Below are positions 35,890-47,869 of a stretch of DNA of 64,000 nt, piece after piece (positions within the stretch are counted from its first letter, which is position 1; every line of letters begins with the position of its first letter). A program made the position numbers and the translations under genes. This DNA is from an uncultured Pseudoalteromonas sp. Its GTDB lineage: Bacteria > Pseudomonadota > Gammaproteobacteria > Enterobacterales > Alteromonadaceae. The stretch is from NCBI GenBank assembly GCA_947493455.1, contig CANLRB010000010.1, forward strand, positions 62,001-126,000, read 5' to 3'. Under the pieces are notes generated by a model. It was given only the letters and a program-made list of their open reading frames with translations. It made no database searches and was not told the origin of the DNA.

Positions 35890-37347
35890 TTATGTGGAGT
35901 CTGTTGATTCAGCATCGTTAAATGTAAGCGATACCATGACACCTTCATCAACATTTTTTATAGTTAACTCTGCGTTATGAAGGTGGGCTACTTGCTCAAC
36001 AAAATTAAGCCCTAATCCGGTACTTTTCACCCCATTTTCACGAGGCAGAGAATAAAAACGTTGCGTCACTTTGGTTAACGCATAATCAGGAATATGTGGC
36101 CCCTCATTTTTAACCGACAAAATAATCTTGTCTTGTTGATTAAACAGCTCAATCGAAATTTCAGCACCAACATTGACGAAATCTAATGCATTATCAATTA
36201 AGTTAAAAATAGCTTGTTGCAATAAAAATGTGTCGCCGTTAATGCACACCTCTGAGTCGCTATTAATATTAAGCTGCACCTTTTTTCGCGCTACTTTTGA
36301 AGACTGAGACTCAAGCACAAATTTAATTATTTGGTTCAAGTTAACTTCCTGTTTATTATCAAGTTCAGGCTTTTTCTCTAGCTTAGTGAGCGCTAACATT
36401 CGTTCAATCAATTGCTGCATGCGTTCAGTTTGCTGCGCTATATTATTAGCAAACAATTGCGTTTTTTCTTGCGACAATGGCTGTTGCAATATTTCGCTCG
36501 CGCCTTTGATGGCCGACAACGGACTTTTAAGTTCATGGGTTAAGGTTTCAACATATTGTTCAACGTACTGCTTACCATCTAGTTTTGAACGCATCATTGT
36601 CAGCGCATCGCGCAGTTTTGTATATTCATAAAAAACTCTAAAGGTTGGTTTTTTATGTTTTTCGCCACGACCGAGTTTATCTGCATATACAGCAAGTTTG
36701 GTTAACGCGGTATTGATGCGCCAAGTGATCGCAGCTCCCATAACCAATGCCAACACAATCATAATAATTAACCAATTAACGATGCGTCGTTTTGTGTTAT
36801 CGATAAATGGCTGCACTGAACGATTGGCTTTGGCAACAGTCACACTGCCAATAATTTTATCACCACGTTTTATCGGTGCGGCAACGTGCATTACCGATGA
36901 AAGCGGATCATTTGGGTCAAGCGATGTTGAACGAGCGCCATAACGACCGCGCAGTGTTAAATAGACATCATTCCATTTTGAAAAATCAGCACCAATATCC
37001 TGCTGCCATGAATCGGCAATCACGATGCCTTGATGATCGGTAACATAAATACGGTGATTCATTGACGACTTGCCAACACCCCAAATCGCCGCATTTGGCT
37101 TTCGTTTGCCATAACTACTCAGTATTTGTGCTAACTCACTGTCAGCAAATTGCCCTGCAGCCATTTCGTTACTAGCCATTTCGGCCAGCAAATTAGCCAT
37201 ATCAACCAAGGTTTCTTCTGTCGCCTGTCGAATATTCGGTTTAATTTCTCTAATGACAGTGGTTGTGACGAGATAAGCAGTTAGCAGCACTAACACACAA
37301 TATGGTAAAAATAAGCGCAGTCCTAAGGGAATTTTTGGCCATTTCAT
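35890..37347 (-). CDS. creC: Sensor histidine kinase CreC
   Basis: 485 residues. Two membrane segments (about 10-30 and 185-207) bracket a periplasmic Cache-like domain with YVTDHQGIVIADSW and WNDVYLTLRGRYGARST, a stretch nearly identical in E. coli CreC. HAMP, HisKA (YVETLTHELKSPLSAIKGA) and ATPase domains (NLIDNALDF, FYSLPRENGVKSTGLGL) follow. It phosphorylates CreB. It lies 30 bp after creB. Confidence 0.95.
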   Translation of the reverse strand: MKWPKIPLGLRLFLPYCVLVLLTAYLVTTTVIREIKPNIRQATEETLVDMANLLAEMASNEMAAGQFADSELAQILSSYGKRKPNAAIWGVGKSSMNHRIYVTDHQGIVIADSWQQDIGADFSKWNDVYLTLRGRYGARSTSLDPNDPLSSVMHVAAPIKRGDKIIGSVTVAKANRSVQPFIDNTKRRIVNWLIIMIVLALVMGAAITWRINTALTKLAVYADKLGRGEKHKKPTFRVFYEYTKLRDALTMMRSKLDGKQYVEQYVETLTHELKSPLSAIKGASEILQQPLSQEKTQLFANNIAQQTERMQQLIERMLALTKLEKKPELDNKQEVNLNQIIKFVLESQSSKVARKKVQLNINSDSEVCINGDTFLLQQAIFNLIDNALDFVNVGAEISIELFNQQDKIILSVKNEGPHIPDYALTKVTQRFYSLPRENGVKSTGLGLNFVEQVAHLHNAELTIKNVDEGVMVSLTFNDAESTDST

Positions 37348-37377
37348 TAAGGAACTCCAAGTGCTAGCTATTAATAA

Positions 37378-38088
37378 TTACATTTTAAAAAAGTAACCAA
37401 ACCCGCGTTTGGTTTTAATGCAATCAAGCTGTGCTTGGTGCTTTAATTTATAACGAATACTTTTTATATGCGTATCAATATTACGCTCATAAGCATGGCT
37501 CAGTGGCATATCTCCCGCAGTCATTAGTTGCTCACGAGAGAACACCTGTTCAGGATGTGCGATCAGCTTATTTAATAGTTTAAATTCAAGTGCTGTAAGA
37601 CCAATATCGATGCCGTTATATTGATAATCAAAGTTTTTCGCAACAAGTTGAGATGTTAGTTGCGCAGCAGTCGTTTGTACTGTTCTTAAGCGCAATTTTA
37701 TACGAGCAACCATTTCGCGAGGGCTAAATGGCTTAGTTACATAATCGTCAGCGCCGATTTCTAAGCCAACCACGCGGTCAATTTCGTCATTGCGGGCTGT
37801 CAAAAAGATAATCGGAACATGTGAAAACTCGCGAATCGATTTACAAACATCAAAGCCATTTGCATCGGGCAGTCCTACATCAAGCACCACTAAATCAGCA
37901 TGATTATGTTTTATAAAATCAAGCCCATCACCTGCCGTGCTAAACCACTTTGCAGTGGCACTTTCAGCTTCTATTACATGAATTAACGTATCGGCGATGG
38001 CAGCTTCATCTTCGATTATAACTATGGTGTTGTTTATCATATGGTTTATTGGTGAATTAAGCGCTGATAACACCATAGCATATCGCAC
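37378..38088 (-). CDS. creB: Response regulator CreB (OmpR family)
   Basis: 236 residues in the long frame; an internal ATG at MINNTIVIIEDE (38040) is the more probable start and gives about 220 residues, since the extra N-terminus is not part of the receiver fold. Receiver with LVVLDVGLPDANGFD, the family stretch GLEIGADDYVTKPFSPREM, and a winged-helix domain ending CIKTKRGFGYFF. In E. coli, CreB controls creD and metabolic genes. First gene of creBCD. Confidence 0.93.
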   Translation of the reverse strand: MRYAMVLSALNSPINHMINNTIVIIEDEAAIADTLIHVIEAESATAKWFSTAGDGLDFIKHNHADLVVLDVGLPDANGFDVCKSIREFSHVPIIFLTARNDEIDRVVGLEIGADDYVTKPFSPREMVARIKLRLRTVQTTAAQLTSQLVAKNFDYQYNGIDIGLTALEFKLLNKLIAHPEQVFSREQLMTAGDMPLSHAYERNIDTHIKSIRYKLKHQAQLDCIKTKRGFGYFFKM

Positions 38089-38174
38089 TCAAGAATACCT
38101 ATGTAGAAGGCAAACAAGCCCGAGCCAAGTAAATAAAAAAATATAACCGAAATTAGTTTATTCAATTAATCTCA

Positions 38175-38316
38175 CGTTAAGTTTCAAAGCCGTATTATGA
38201 ACCCAACTTCAGAGCAAAGATGAATTCCCTTCGGTTTTGTTAGTTAGTTTTAGTTTCCCTTTTAGCATTTGTTGTTAATGCACTTTCGCCCGCATAGTTT
38301 ATGTGGGCTTTTTTAT
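38175..38316 (+). ncRNA. Candidate small RNA B (copy of the element at 34336-34480)
   Basis: Nearly the same sequence as copy A, with a few substitutions and one two-base gap. TATTAT at 38193-38198 is followed by the conserved body and a terminator stem GCCCGCATA (38288-38296) / TATGTGGGC (38300-38308), then six T. The stem retains pairing through a G-U. It lies between divergent-facing creB and the 3' end of glmU, with no plus-strand gene upstream. Confidence 0.6.
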
Positions 38317-38323
38317 ACCCATA

Positions 38324-38349
38324 AAAAAAGCTGCAACAGCAGCTTTTTT
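38324..38349. terminator. glmU terminator
   Basis: AAAAAAGCTGC (38324-38334) / GCAGCTTTTTT (38339-38349) with loop AACA is an 11-bp perfect stem with T-tracts on both strands. It lies 5 bp past the glmU stop (minus strand) and directly after candidate small RNA B. Confidence 0.85.
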
Positions 38350-38354
38350 CATTG

Positions 38355-39713
38355 TTACTTTTTAACCGGTCGCTTCCAACCATTTAAATTTCGCTGTTTG
38401 CCTCTAGCAACCGCTAATTGTTCTGCTTCAACCTTATTGGTAATCACAGAGCCCGCTGCGACCGTGGCCATCGCACCAATTTCAACCGGTGCCACCAGCG
38501 ACGAATTAGAACCAATAAACGCATTGTCACCGATAATGGTTTGTGACTTGTTCACACCGTCATAGTTGCAAGTAATGGTACCAGCACCAATATTTACTTT
38601 TTGACCCACTTGCGTATCACCTAAATATGTAAAGTGATTCGCTTTCGAACCTTCACCCAACACGGTCTTTTTCATTTCAACAAAATTGCCAACATGCGAA
38701 TCTTGTTCCATTACCGCACCAGGGCGCAAGCGCGCAAAAGGGCCTAATGTACAATTTGCTTTCACTTGGGCATCTTCAACAATTGAATTTGCTTTGATCA
38801 CCACGCCATCGCCAATGGTGCAATCTTTTAGTACACAGTTAGGACCGATAACAACATCATCACCTAGGGTCACAGTTCCTTCAAATACAACGTTTACGTC
38901 AATTTGAACGTCTTGCCCTGTTGTCACTTTACCGCGCACATCGATTCGAGCGGGATCAGCAAGGCTCGCACCGTTAATCATCAATTCTTCAGCTTGCCAT
39001 GCTTGATAAGCACGCTCAAGTGTCGCCAGTTGAACACGGTTATTTGCGCCTTCAACTTCCATAATGTCACTCGGTTGTGCAGAAGTTATTTCAACGCCGT
39101 CTTGATGTGCCATGGCAACAATATCTGTTAGATAGTATTCACCTTGGGCATTATTGTTTGATAGACGCCCTAACCACTCTTTAAGTAGTTGACCATTTAC
39201 CGCCATAATACCCGAGTTGATTTCAGTGATAGTGCGCTGGTGGTCATTGGCATCTTTTTCTTCAACGATACCGATGATGCGTCCTTCTTGACGCTCAATG
39301 CGGCCGTAACCTGACGGATCATCAAGATCCACAGTTAGAATTGCTAAGCCTTTTTTAGGCAAGGCATTAAGCAGGCGTTCGAGTGTCGACTTTTTAGTCA
39401 GAGGTACGTCACCGTATAGAATAAGTACTGTATCATTATCGTTAATGTGGTCTTTTGCCTGTGCAACAGCATGCCCTGTGCCCAATTGCTCGGCTTGTAG
39501 AACCCAATTAACATCATTGTGTGCGAGCTGTTGTTTTAGCTCATCAGCACCATGGCCATACACTAAGTTAGTTGACGTTGCGCCAAGCGATAAGGCGTTA
39601 TCAATAACGTGTTGTACCATAGGCTTGTTTGCCACCGGGTGCAGTACTTTCGGTAGCTTAGAACGCATACGAGTACCTTTACCCGCAGCGAGGATCACGG
39701 TTGTGATAGACAT
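38355..39713 (-). CDS. glmU: Bifunctional GlcNAc-1-P uridyltransferase / GlcN-1-P acetyltransferase
   Basis: 452 residues from ATG 39713, preceded by AAGGAA; the frame to 39752 is an extension without ribosome binding site. N-terminal nucleotidyltransferase (1-~228) with [20 protein letters not shown]-terminal left-handed beta-helix of hexapeptide repeats with the acetyltransferase residues in [10 protein letters not shown] and ANHFTYLGD. It acetylates glucosamine-1-phosphate and couples it to UTP, giving UDP-GlcNAc for peptidoglycan and LPS. Ends at a strong terminator. Confidence 0.98.
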   Translation of the reverse strand: MSITTVILAAGKGTRMRSKLPKVLHPVANKPMVQHVIDNALSLGATSTNLVYGHGADELKQQLAHNDVNWVLQAEQLGTGHAVAQAKDHINDNDTVLILYGDVPLTKKSTLERLLNALPKKGLAILTVDLDDPSGYGRIERQEGRIIGIVEEKDANDHQRTITEINSGIMAVNGQLLKEWLGRLSNNNAQGEYYLTDIVAMAHQDGVEITSAQPSDIMEVEGANNRVQLATLERAYQAWQAEELMINGASLADPARIDVRGKVTTGQDVQIDVNVVFEGTVTLGDDVVIGPNCVLKDCTIGDGVVIKANSIVEDAQVKANCTLGPFARLRPGAVMEQDSHVGNFVEMKKTVLGEGSKANHFTYLGDTQVGQKVNIGAGTITCNYDGVNKSQTIIGDNAFIGSNSSLVAPVEIGAMATVAAGSVITNKVEAEQLAVARGKQRNLNGWKRPVKK

Positions 39714-39889
39714 TAAAACAATTTCCTTTTTCCTTTGTTTTAAATAAACCACTTGGTTTAAACAAATAGTTGAATTTTGATGTCCGTATTTTAACCGCTG
39801 TAAACTGAATAAGAAATGATTAAAGTCAGTTTATTTCAAAATAGTGAATAAAGTAGAGCGCACATATAGCGTGCGCTCACATAGGAAGG

Positions 39890-41230
39890 TTATAAGTGCT
39901 TAAGCCACTTTGTCACCGTTGTCGCAATGCGATCGTCAAAGTGTTTTTTAGGCTCTGTTATACGGTAATTACCCGATTGCCTTGCCGACATATATTGTTC
40001 AGCATTGTCGTAGCGCATAAAAATGTGTTCCGCGCCTTCAAGCTCAACCGCTTTCGCTTTACCACCTGCATCGTTAACGGTCGCAGCTATGTCATAAGCC
40101 CACTGTTTGTTTATCGCTTGAATATCCAGACTGCCATGGATCATTAATACCGGTACCTTAGTTTGTTGCCACAACGATTTGAAACCATAGCTATTTAAAT
40201 CGCGGAAAAATAAGTAGTCGCGGTGAAACACCTGTTGTCCTTGAATTGGTGCCAGATCTGCTTGCATTACTTGCTTATAAGCTTTTGATTGCGAGATTTC
40301 ACGCCATGACTTATCACTCACGAGCCAATCATCAAGAAATGGCTTCATGGTGCTGTAGTTTTCTTTCGCTTGTTTTTTACTTGTGCCAAATTGCTGACTT
40401 TGTACCTGATAAATATCTGTCATATAGTCGCGCCAAGATTTAAATACGCCGCCGTAACCAACTATCGCCGCAACCGATTCTTTTTGCGCCACAACGGGTG
40501 CTGCTAGTACGCCAAGTGAATGGCCAAATATGGTTATGTTATTCTCGTTAACAAAATCATATTGTTTAAGCGCTTTAAGACCTGCAACAAATCCTGCTAT
40601 TTCAGTCGTAAAATCCACTTCACCACAGTTGAGCTCACCTTGACTGTCACCGACACCAAATTTTTCAATGCGATAAACCACATAACCAGATGCCACATAT
40701 TGATCGAGCATTTGTTTCACTGACACATTCGGGATCATGCCGTAGTCAATTGAACTACACGTGTAACCTTGAATAAAGAAAATAGCAGGTGCTTTGCCTG
40801 TTAAGCCATGCGGTTTATAAACAATGCTGCGTAGCTGGTTATTGTCTACATTAACAACGTCATAAATAACGTCAGCTATGTCACTTTTTTCTTGTTGACG
40901 CCCTTTTAATAACCCCTTGAGCACCAGCTCCTTGTTATCACGCTTGACCGTTAAACTAATTGGCTTTGCCACCTGTTTGTTTTCAAGTAACGCAAGCAAA
41001 TGTGAAAAACGCGTCAGCTTAACTGAATCAAGTGCAACAAGTTGGTCGCCAACTTTAACACCTAGTGCGCTGGCGGTACTATTGGCAACAACATTCGCCA
41101 CGTTAATTTCGCTGCCTTGTGCTGATTCAGGTGCTATGCCTAAAAACCCGCGTTGCGCAAGCGAAGCAAGTGACGAGGTCGAAAAAATTAATACTATTAA
41201 GCTTAGTATCATTCCACTAAACCATTTCAT
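39890..41230 (-). CDS. Secreted PDZ-domain alpha/beta hydrolase
   Basis: 446 residues: signal peptide (about 1-23), a PDZ domain (about 30-110; RGFLGIAPES, ASALGVKVGDQLVALDSV), then an alpha/beta hydrolase domain (about 130-446). The nucleophile is in FGHSLGVLAAP, the acid probably in HGSLDIQA, and the base His in GAEHIFMRY. PDZ fused ahead of a dienelactone-hydrolase-like domain is an uncommon combination. Its start overlaps the stop of the upstream DUF885 gene by four bases (41227-41230), so the two are translationally coupled. Confidence 0.85.
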   Translation of the reverse strand: MKWFSGMILSLIVLIFSTSSLASLAQRGFLGIAPESAQGSEINVANVVANSTASALGVKVGDQLVALDSVKLTRFSHLLALLENKQVAKPISLTVKRDNKELVLKGLLKGRQQEKSDIADVIYDVVNVDNNQLRSIVYKPHGLTGKAPAIFFIQGYTCSSIDYGMIPNVSVKQMLDQYVASGYVVYRIEKFGVGDSQGELNCGEVDFTTEIAGFVAGLKALKQYDFVNENNITIFGHSLGVLAAPVVAQKESVAAIVGYGGVFKSWRDYMTDIYQVQSQQFGTSKKQAKENYSTMKPFLDDWLVSDKSWREISQSKAYKQVMQADLAPIQGQQVFHRDYLFFRDLNSYGFKSLWQQTKVPVLMIHGSLDIQAINKQWAYDIAATVNDAGGKAKAVELEGAEHIFMRYDNAEQYMSARQSGNYRITEPKKHFDDRIATTVTKWLKHL

Positions 41231-42441
41231 AATGGGCTCCTTTCGTTGAATATTATTTGGTTTTGCAACAGCATTTTGTGTGCTTGTGTAAGAGTTATTT
41301 GGTGTTGTTTGCGAAGGCGCTGCAACGTTTGTAACACGCGGTGTTTACCATAAACATAAGTAATAACCTGAACTGGCCAATTACGTATGCGATTAATCTC
41401 TCGTTTGACAATATGAGGCTCAGTGTGCGGCAATCGAGATTGCCAATAGGCAAAGGCTTGTTGATCACTCCACCCCTGCTGGTGGATGCCAATATCAATC
41501 AATACGCGCATCGCACGTAGAGCTTGCCATTGCCAAATATAGTTTGCTTCGCCCGGCTGGGTAATAGCGCTAAGTTGAGCTGCGGTTGATTCCACATAAG
41601 CCGCCCATCCTTCACTAAAAATAAGAGATGGCACTACCGGATCGCATTTATTTTGTAACGCGAGTTGAGATTGAAAATGATGCCCAGGGCTTGCTTCATG
41701 TAGATAGAGCCAAACGGCACTATTAAGGTCAAACGTTTGGTTATTACTGTGGTAATAAAAACGTCCGAGCGCCGGATTGTAATAACCCGGTGCGGGAAAA
41801 TCCCTTGCCATAGTCGATTGCGAGACCGTCACCGCATTAACTGCATTCAATGACAAACCAAATTCGCGTTCTAATGTGCGTGATAATGTTTTTTCTATAT
41901 CATTAAATCGCTTAACTATTGTCGTTGCATCTTGATAGTCTACGTAACGAGGGCTGACCTTTGAGTGACTGTTTAAATAAGTCAATGCACCGCTTAACTC
42001 TCGCTCGGCAATCACTTTTAACTGTTCCGTTGAAATCGACTCTTGCAACCACGCCTTGCGCCAAAATGCGTACCATTGCTGCCCTTCTTTTAAGTTAAAA
42101 AAGCCCGTTTGATAATTTGGCTTACCAAACTTTTCAACTAGTGCAAGTACCTCAAGTTGACGTTCTACCGCATTTTTTAGTTGCGTGATTTGCAGTTTTT
42201 CACAGTCGTTCAAATTCGTTTTATACGTTTTTACAGCATCTAAAAGCTGGCGAAGTGCGCGTTGTTTAACAACACGCTGTTTTGCATTCGGTAACGCCGC
42301 CACATACTCTTTAAAGTCGAGACGTATATGCGGCATATCTATCGTGTCTAATCGATTTGCCAACGCACTAATCGACGCAAAACTCGTACTCGAGAAAACA
42401 AAACAGGCAGTAAATAAGATAGCTCTCAGCATAACTAACAA
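41227..42441 (-). CDS. DUF885 family protein, predicted metallo-hydrolase
   Basis: 404 residues with a signal peptide (cleavage near SFA). It carries the DUF885 signature HEASPGHH (LYLHEASPGHHFQSQ), an HExxxGH-type site likely to bind zinc, and downstream FSEGWAAYVE, conserved in the family. Length is shorter than the ~560-600 residues usual for DUF885, mostly at the N-terminal half. Probably a periplasmic metallopeptidase-like enzyme. Overlaps the PDZ-hydrolase start by four bases. Confidence 0.85.
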   Translation of the reverse strand: MLVMLRAILFTACFVFSSTSFASISALANRLDTIDMPHIRLDFKEYVAALPNAKQRVVKQRALRQLLDAVKTYKTNLNDCEKLQITQLKNAVERQLEVLALVEKFGKPNYQTGFFNLKEGQQWYAFWRKAWLQESISTEQLKVIAERELSGALTYLNSHSKVSPRYVDYQDATTIVKRFNDIEKTLSRTLEREFGLSLNAVNAVTVSQSTMARDFPAPGYYNPALGRFYYHSNNQTFDLNSAVWLYLHEASPGHHFQSQLALQNKCDPVVPSLIFSEGWAAYVESTAAQLSAITQPGEANYIWQWQALRAMRVLIDIGIHQQGWSDQQAFAYWQSRLPHTEPHIVKREINRIRNWPVQVITYVYGKHRVLQTLQRLRKQHQITLTQAHKMLLQNQIIFNERSPL

Positions 42442-42609
42442 ATTATTAAATTATTTGCTGTAAGGTTAAGATATTTTGCTGTAGCAGGTGTTAAAACGGG
42501 TCTAGTTTTACAGTTTAAATAAATTTACTTATTCAAATTTACAATTTTTAAACTATAAAAACAGAAACTTAGCTTTGTTCGTACAAAAAAGAATAATTAA
42601 CGTGTTTTA

Positions 42610-43749
42610 CTAACTTGCGAGCTTTAAACCTTTGCGATAAGCCGCTGGGGTGGTATTTGTAATACTTTTAAATGCATTGTTAAAGCTAACTCGATTACTA
42701 AAACCGGACTCTAGCCCAATGCGTTCAACTGACCAATTTAAGCTTAAATCAGCCAATAAATTTTTTGCATAATTGACACGGTTCAGATTGATAAGTTGAT
42801 AAAAGTTCGTGGTCATATGTTGATTCAATACATATGAAACAAGGTGTGGCTTTAAATCAATCGCATTTGCGAGTTGGGTAAGTGTTAAGCCATCTTGTAA
42901 ATATAGCTTTTTCTCGGCAAGTGCGACTTCGATCAGTTGTTGAATTTGCTGCGCCGTTTGAATATCGAGTTCACTGTCATTTTTAGTAGGTTTGGCAACA
43001 AATAAACTATCGTCTTGGCTAAACATTAAATTGCTCTGCTGTAGTCCAGTGTAACCCATGGCTAATACGATAACCGCCATAAACAGCAGCCAAACTTGGG
43101 CTACACTGTGTAGCGCATCAATAATCGATAACTGTTGCAGTAAAAATAAACTAACCCAAAGCGCTTCGAGTGCAATCAGTGCTGCGCAAAGTTTTTTTAA
43201 TTGCGTAACCGTATTTAGTGCTAAGTCAGATCGCGATTGCTGTGCAATAACTCCGAGTTTGCTAAGTTGCTGCCATGCGCCATACAGATACGCCCCTAAA
43301 TGACACTTTAAAATAACCAATAAAACGATAATTTGTATAGGTAAAACAGCAGGTTCTGTAACCGCTTTGTACGCGGTAATTTGCGCTATTTTGACATCAC
43401 CACTTTGCAACACCGCAGGCAGGTTAACACACCAAAGCAGTGCAATAGGCATAAAATGAAGGACCATTTTCCACTTCGGCATCGGCTTATTATTAACGAT
43501 CCCAAGTACGTAAAAATAAAATAACGGCCCGATAATCAGTGCTGCACCCGGCAGCAAGTCGTATAAATGCGGTAAAACTTTATAATAGTCGCCGTAGTAA
43601 ATAGCCCCTTCAAATAACTTGTAACTCATCACTAGCAATAACGCGAGTAACATCGCTGGGCTGGATTCTTTGCGCCATAAAGCAGCCACCAGCAACACGC
43701 CGTTACTAAAAGCAAATAGGTAAATAAGGCTGAGCAAAGAATCGTTCAT
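42610..43749 (-). CDS. AraC-family regulator with membrane N-terminus
   Basis: 379 residues from ATG 43749; the frame to 43800 opens with TTG and adds residues before the first membrane helix. Six or seven membrane segments fill residues 1-235, followed by a linker and a C-terminal AraC DNA-binding domain (LTQLANAIDLKPHLVSYVLNQ and VERIGLESGFSNRVSFNNAF). Such membrane AraC proteins probably sense envelope or membrane-soluble signals. Possible regulator of the adjacent DUF885/PDZ-hydrolase pair. Confidence 0.88.
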   Translation of the reverse strand: MNDSLLSLIYLFAFSNGVLLVAALWRKESSPAMLLALLLVMSYKLFEGAIYYGDYYKVLPHLYDLLPGAALIIGPLFYFYVLGIVNNKPMPKWKMVLHFMPIALLWCVNLPAVLQSGDVKIAQITAYKAVTEPAVLPIQIIVLLVILKCHLGAYLYGAWQQLSKLGVIAQQSRSDLALNTVTQLKKLCAALIALEALWVSLFLLQQLSIIDALHSVAQVWLLFMAVIVLAMGYTGLQQSNLMFSQDDSLFVAKPTKNDSELDIQTAQQIQQLIEVALAEKKLYLQDGLTLTQLANAIDLKPHLVSYVLNQHMTTNFYQLINLNRVNYAKNLLADLSLNWSVERIGLESGFSNRVSFNNAFKSITNTTPAAYRKGLKLAS

Positions 43750-43846
43750 AAAGTGTAATTTTTGTAAATTTGAATCGAGTTTATCAAATAATATTGGCAA
43801 TTTGACATGCTTATTGGGTCAATAATGTAACAAAAAGAGACCATCT

Positions 43847-44983
43847 ATGAAAATTTCTATAATGGCTATGGCCACGTTCGCGGTATTTAATTCACTGCCA
43901 AGTGCAGCATCTGAAGAGCAACAAGTTACCTCAAAGTACTTTCGCCATATTGTATTTAGAGAAACCCCTTTTTCGCAGTATCGCGGTATTTATCCAATTA
44001 ACCAACAAACAGCCAAAAACAGTGCTCACTATAAATTTGATTACGATAAACAAGGGCGAGTAGTGTCAGTCTCCTATCAACTAGGCGATAAGCTAATTAA
44101 CCAAAATGGCGTGTGGGATAGCTTTATTTGGTTTGCCCCAAAAGTTACTATACGCTATTCAACCGACGGTGAAGAGCATCACTACTACAACGTTAATAAT
44201 GAGCGCAGTGAAGTTCACGGCCAGGTGTATAGCGCAAAATATACCTATGACAAACATGGCCAGCGCCAAAGTTTACGCTTTTACGATAAACAAGATAAAC
44301 CATCCGAGAACGCATGGCAGGCACATCATTACGCGTGGCAAATAGATGCGCAAAACCGCATTCAAGAAAACCGTTATAACTTAAGTAAAGAGCAAGTTAC
44401 CATACGCCCTAACTTTGATTTTTATGAATTGCGACTCGATTATGGCAACGATGACTTGCTCGACTTTATGTATAACTACGGCAAAACTAGCGAGCTCACC
44501 GATAACAATACGGGTGTCGCCATGGATCGTATTTATTACGATAAAAACGGTAACTTTCAACGTTGGCAGGTATTTAATAGCAAACGCGAGCCAGTAGAAG
44601 GGAATCGTCCGCAAGTTCATACCGGAGAGCACCTCTATGATGAATTTGGTAATAAAGTGGGCCTTAGAGGATATGATCGTTTTGGCCAGCGTATGCGCTT
44701 TTCATGGGGCGACTTTGAAGTGAGTAATAGTTATAACCAGCACGGTAATCAAATTACCGCTCAAACGCTCGACGAGCAAGGGCAAAGTGAGATGAATGTG
44801 GTAGTTGAATATGATCCGTCACAAACCAAACGTACGATGCTTAAATTTGTTGATGAGCAAGGCCAATTGACGGCAAATAAGCGATTTAATGGCGCAGCTG
44901 CTATCTCCTATAAGTATAAAGACGATTCACGTATTCCGTTTAAACAGGTTGCATTAAACAGCGATTTACAACCTCTAAAATAA
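43847..44983 (+). CDS. Secreted protein with YD/RHS-like repeats
   Basis: 378 residues with a signal peptide (cleavage near SAA). The body contains repeated short units such as YDKQGRVVSVSYQ, YDKHGQRQSLRFYD, YDKNGNFQRWQVF, YDEFGNKVGLRGYD and YNQHGNQITAQTLDEQG. These have the YD-repeat spacing of RHS-type and similar beta-strand tandem repeats but without a toxin or core domain. Divergent from the AraC gene. Likely an extracytoplasmic binding protein; function unknown. Confidence 0.75.
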   Translation: MKISIMAMATFAVFNSLPSAASEEQQVTSKYFRHIVFRETPFSQYRGIYPINQQTAKNSAHYKFDYDKQGRVVSVSYQLGDKLINQNGVWDSFIWFAPKVTIRYSTDGEEHHYYNVNNERSEVHGQVYSAKYTYDKHGQRQSLRFYDKQDKPSENAWQAHHYAWQIDAQNRIQENRYNLSKEQVTIRPNFDFYELRLDYGNDDLLDFMYNYGKTSELTDNNTGVAMDRIYYDKNGNFQRWQVFNSKREPVEGNRPQVHTGEHLYDEFGNKVGLRGYDRFGQRMRFSWGDFEVSNSYNQHGNQITAQTLDEQGQSEMNVVVEYDPSQTKRTMLKFVDEQGQLTANKRFNGAAAISYKYKDDSRIPFKQVALNSDLQPLK

Positions 44984-45062
44984 CAAAAAACCCGCTGTTT
45001 GGTTGAGAGTTTTTTCTAATACGGCTTTGTCCTCTGTGATTAAATGCTAGATAGCTAAAAAC

Positions 45063-45090
45063 AAAAAACCCGCCATGTGGCGGGTTTTTT
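45063..45090. terminator. Bidirectional terminator of the atp operon
   Basis: AAAAAACCCGCC (45063-45074) / GGCGGGTTTTTT (45079-45090) with loop ATGT is a perfect 12-bp stem ending in T6 on both strands. It lies 15 bp past the atpC stop and 80 bp past the convergent gene at 43847-44983. Confidence 0.95.
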
Positions 45091-45105
45091 AAAACCAAAT
45101 AAGGT

Positions 45106-45525
45106 TTACTTCTTACGAAGTGACTGAAGTACTTTCAGCTGTGCAATTGCGCGAGAAAGCTCAATTGCTGCTTCAGCGTAATCTAGGTCACCTGCAGCGC
45201 CACTTGCCATGTGCTCTTCAGCTTGGCGTTTTGCTTCTAGTGCAGTTGCTTCATCTAGATCTTCAGCACGTGTTGCCACGTCAGCAAGAACAGTAACATT
45301 ACCAGGTTGAACCTCTAATGTACCGCCGGCGATGTAGATCATATCTTCGTCGCCATGCTGCTTAACAACACGAACCATACCAGGTTTTAGGGCTGTTAGT
45401 AGTGGTGCGTGACCCGGATAAATACCAAGCTCACCTTCACTACCAGTTACTTGAAGCGTCTCTACGCGACCAGAAAAGATAGTCTCTTCTGCGCTTACTA
45501 CGTCAAGATGTACTGTCATTGCCAT
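45106..45525 (-). CDS. atpC: ATP synthase epsilon subunit
   Basis: 139 residues: N-terminal beta-sandwich (VEGLQVTG-type [26 protein letters not shown]) and a C-terminal two-helix hairpin. It rotates with gamma in the central stalk and can inhibit ATP hydrolysis. Last gene of atpIBEFHAGDC, 14 bp after atpD, followed by the strong terminator. MAMTV gives two possible Met starts two codons apart. Confidence 0.97.
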   Translation of the reverse strand: MAMTVHLDVVSAEETIFSGRVETLQVTGSEGELGIYPGHAPLLTALKPGMVRVVKQHGDEDMIYIAGGTLEVQPGNVTVLADVATRAEDLDEATALEAKRQAEEHMASGAAGDLDYAEAAIELSRAIAQLKVLQSLRKK

Positions 45526-45539
45526 AACAACCCCCTAAA

Positions 45540-47818
<2,279 letters not shown>

Positions 47819-47869
47819 GACCTAATCTCCGAATCAGATGAGCGCTAACGCTCATCTATTAATAACTAA

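Noticed and set aside
44985-45016. Second terminator just past the YD-repeat gene
   Set aside because: The run AAAAAACCCGC is similar to the left arm of the real terminator but no matching right arm follows at this site.
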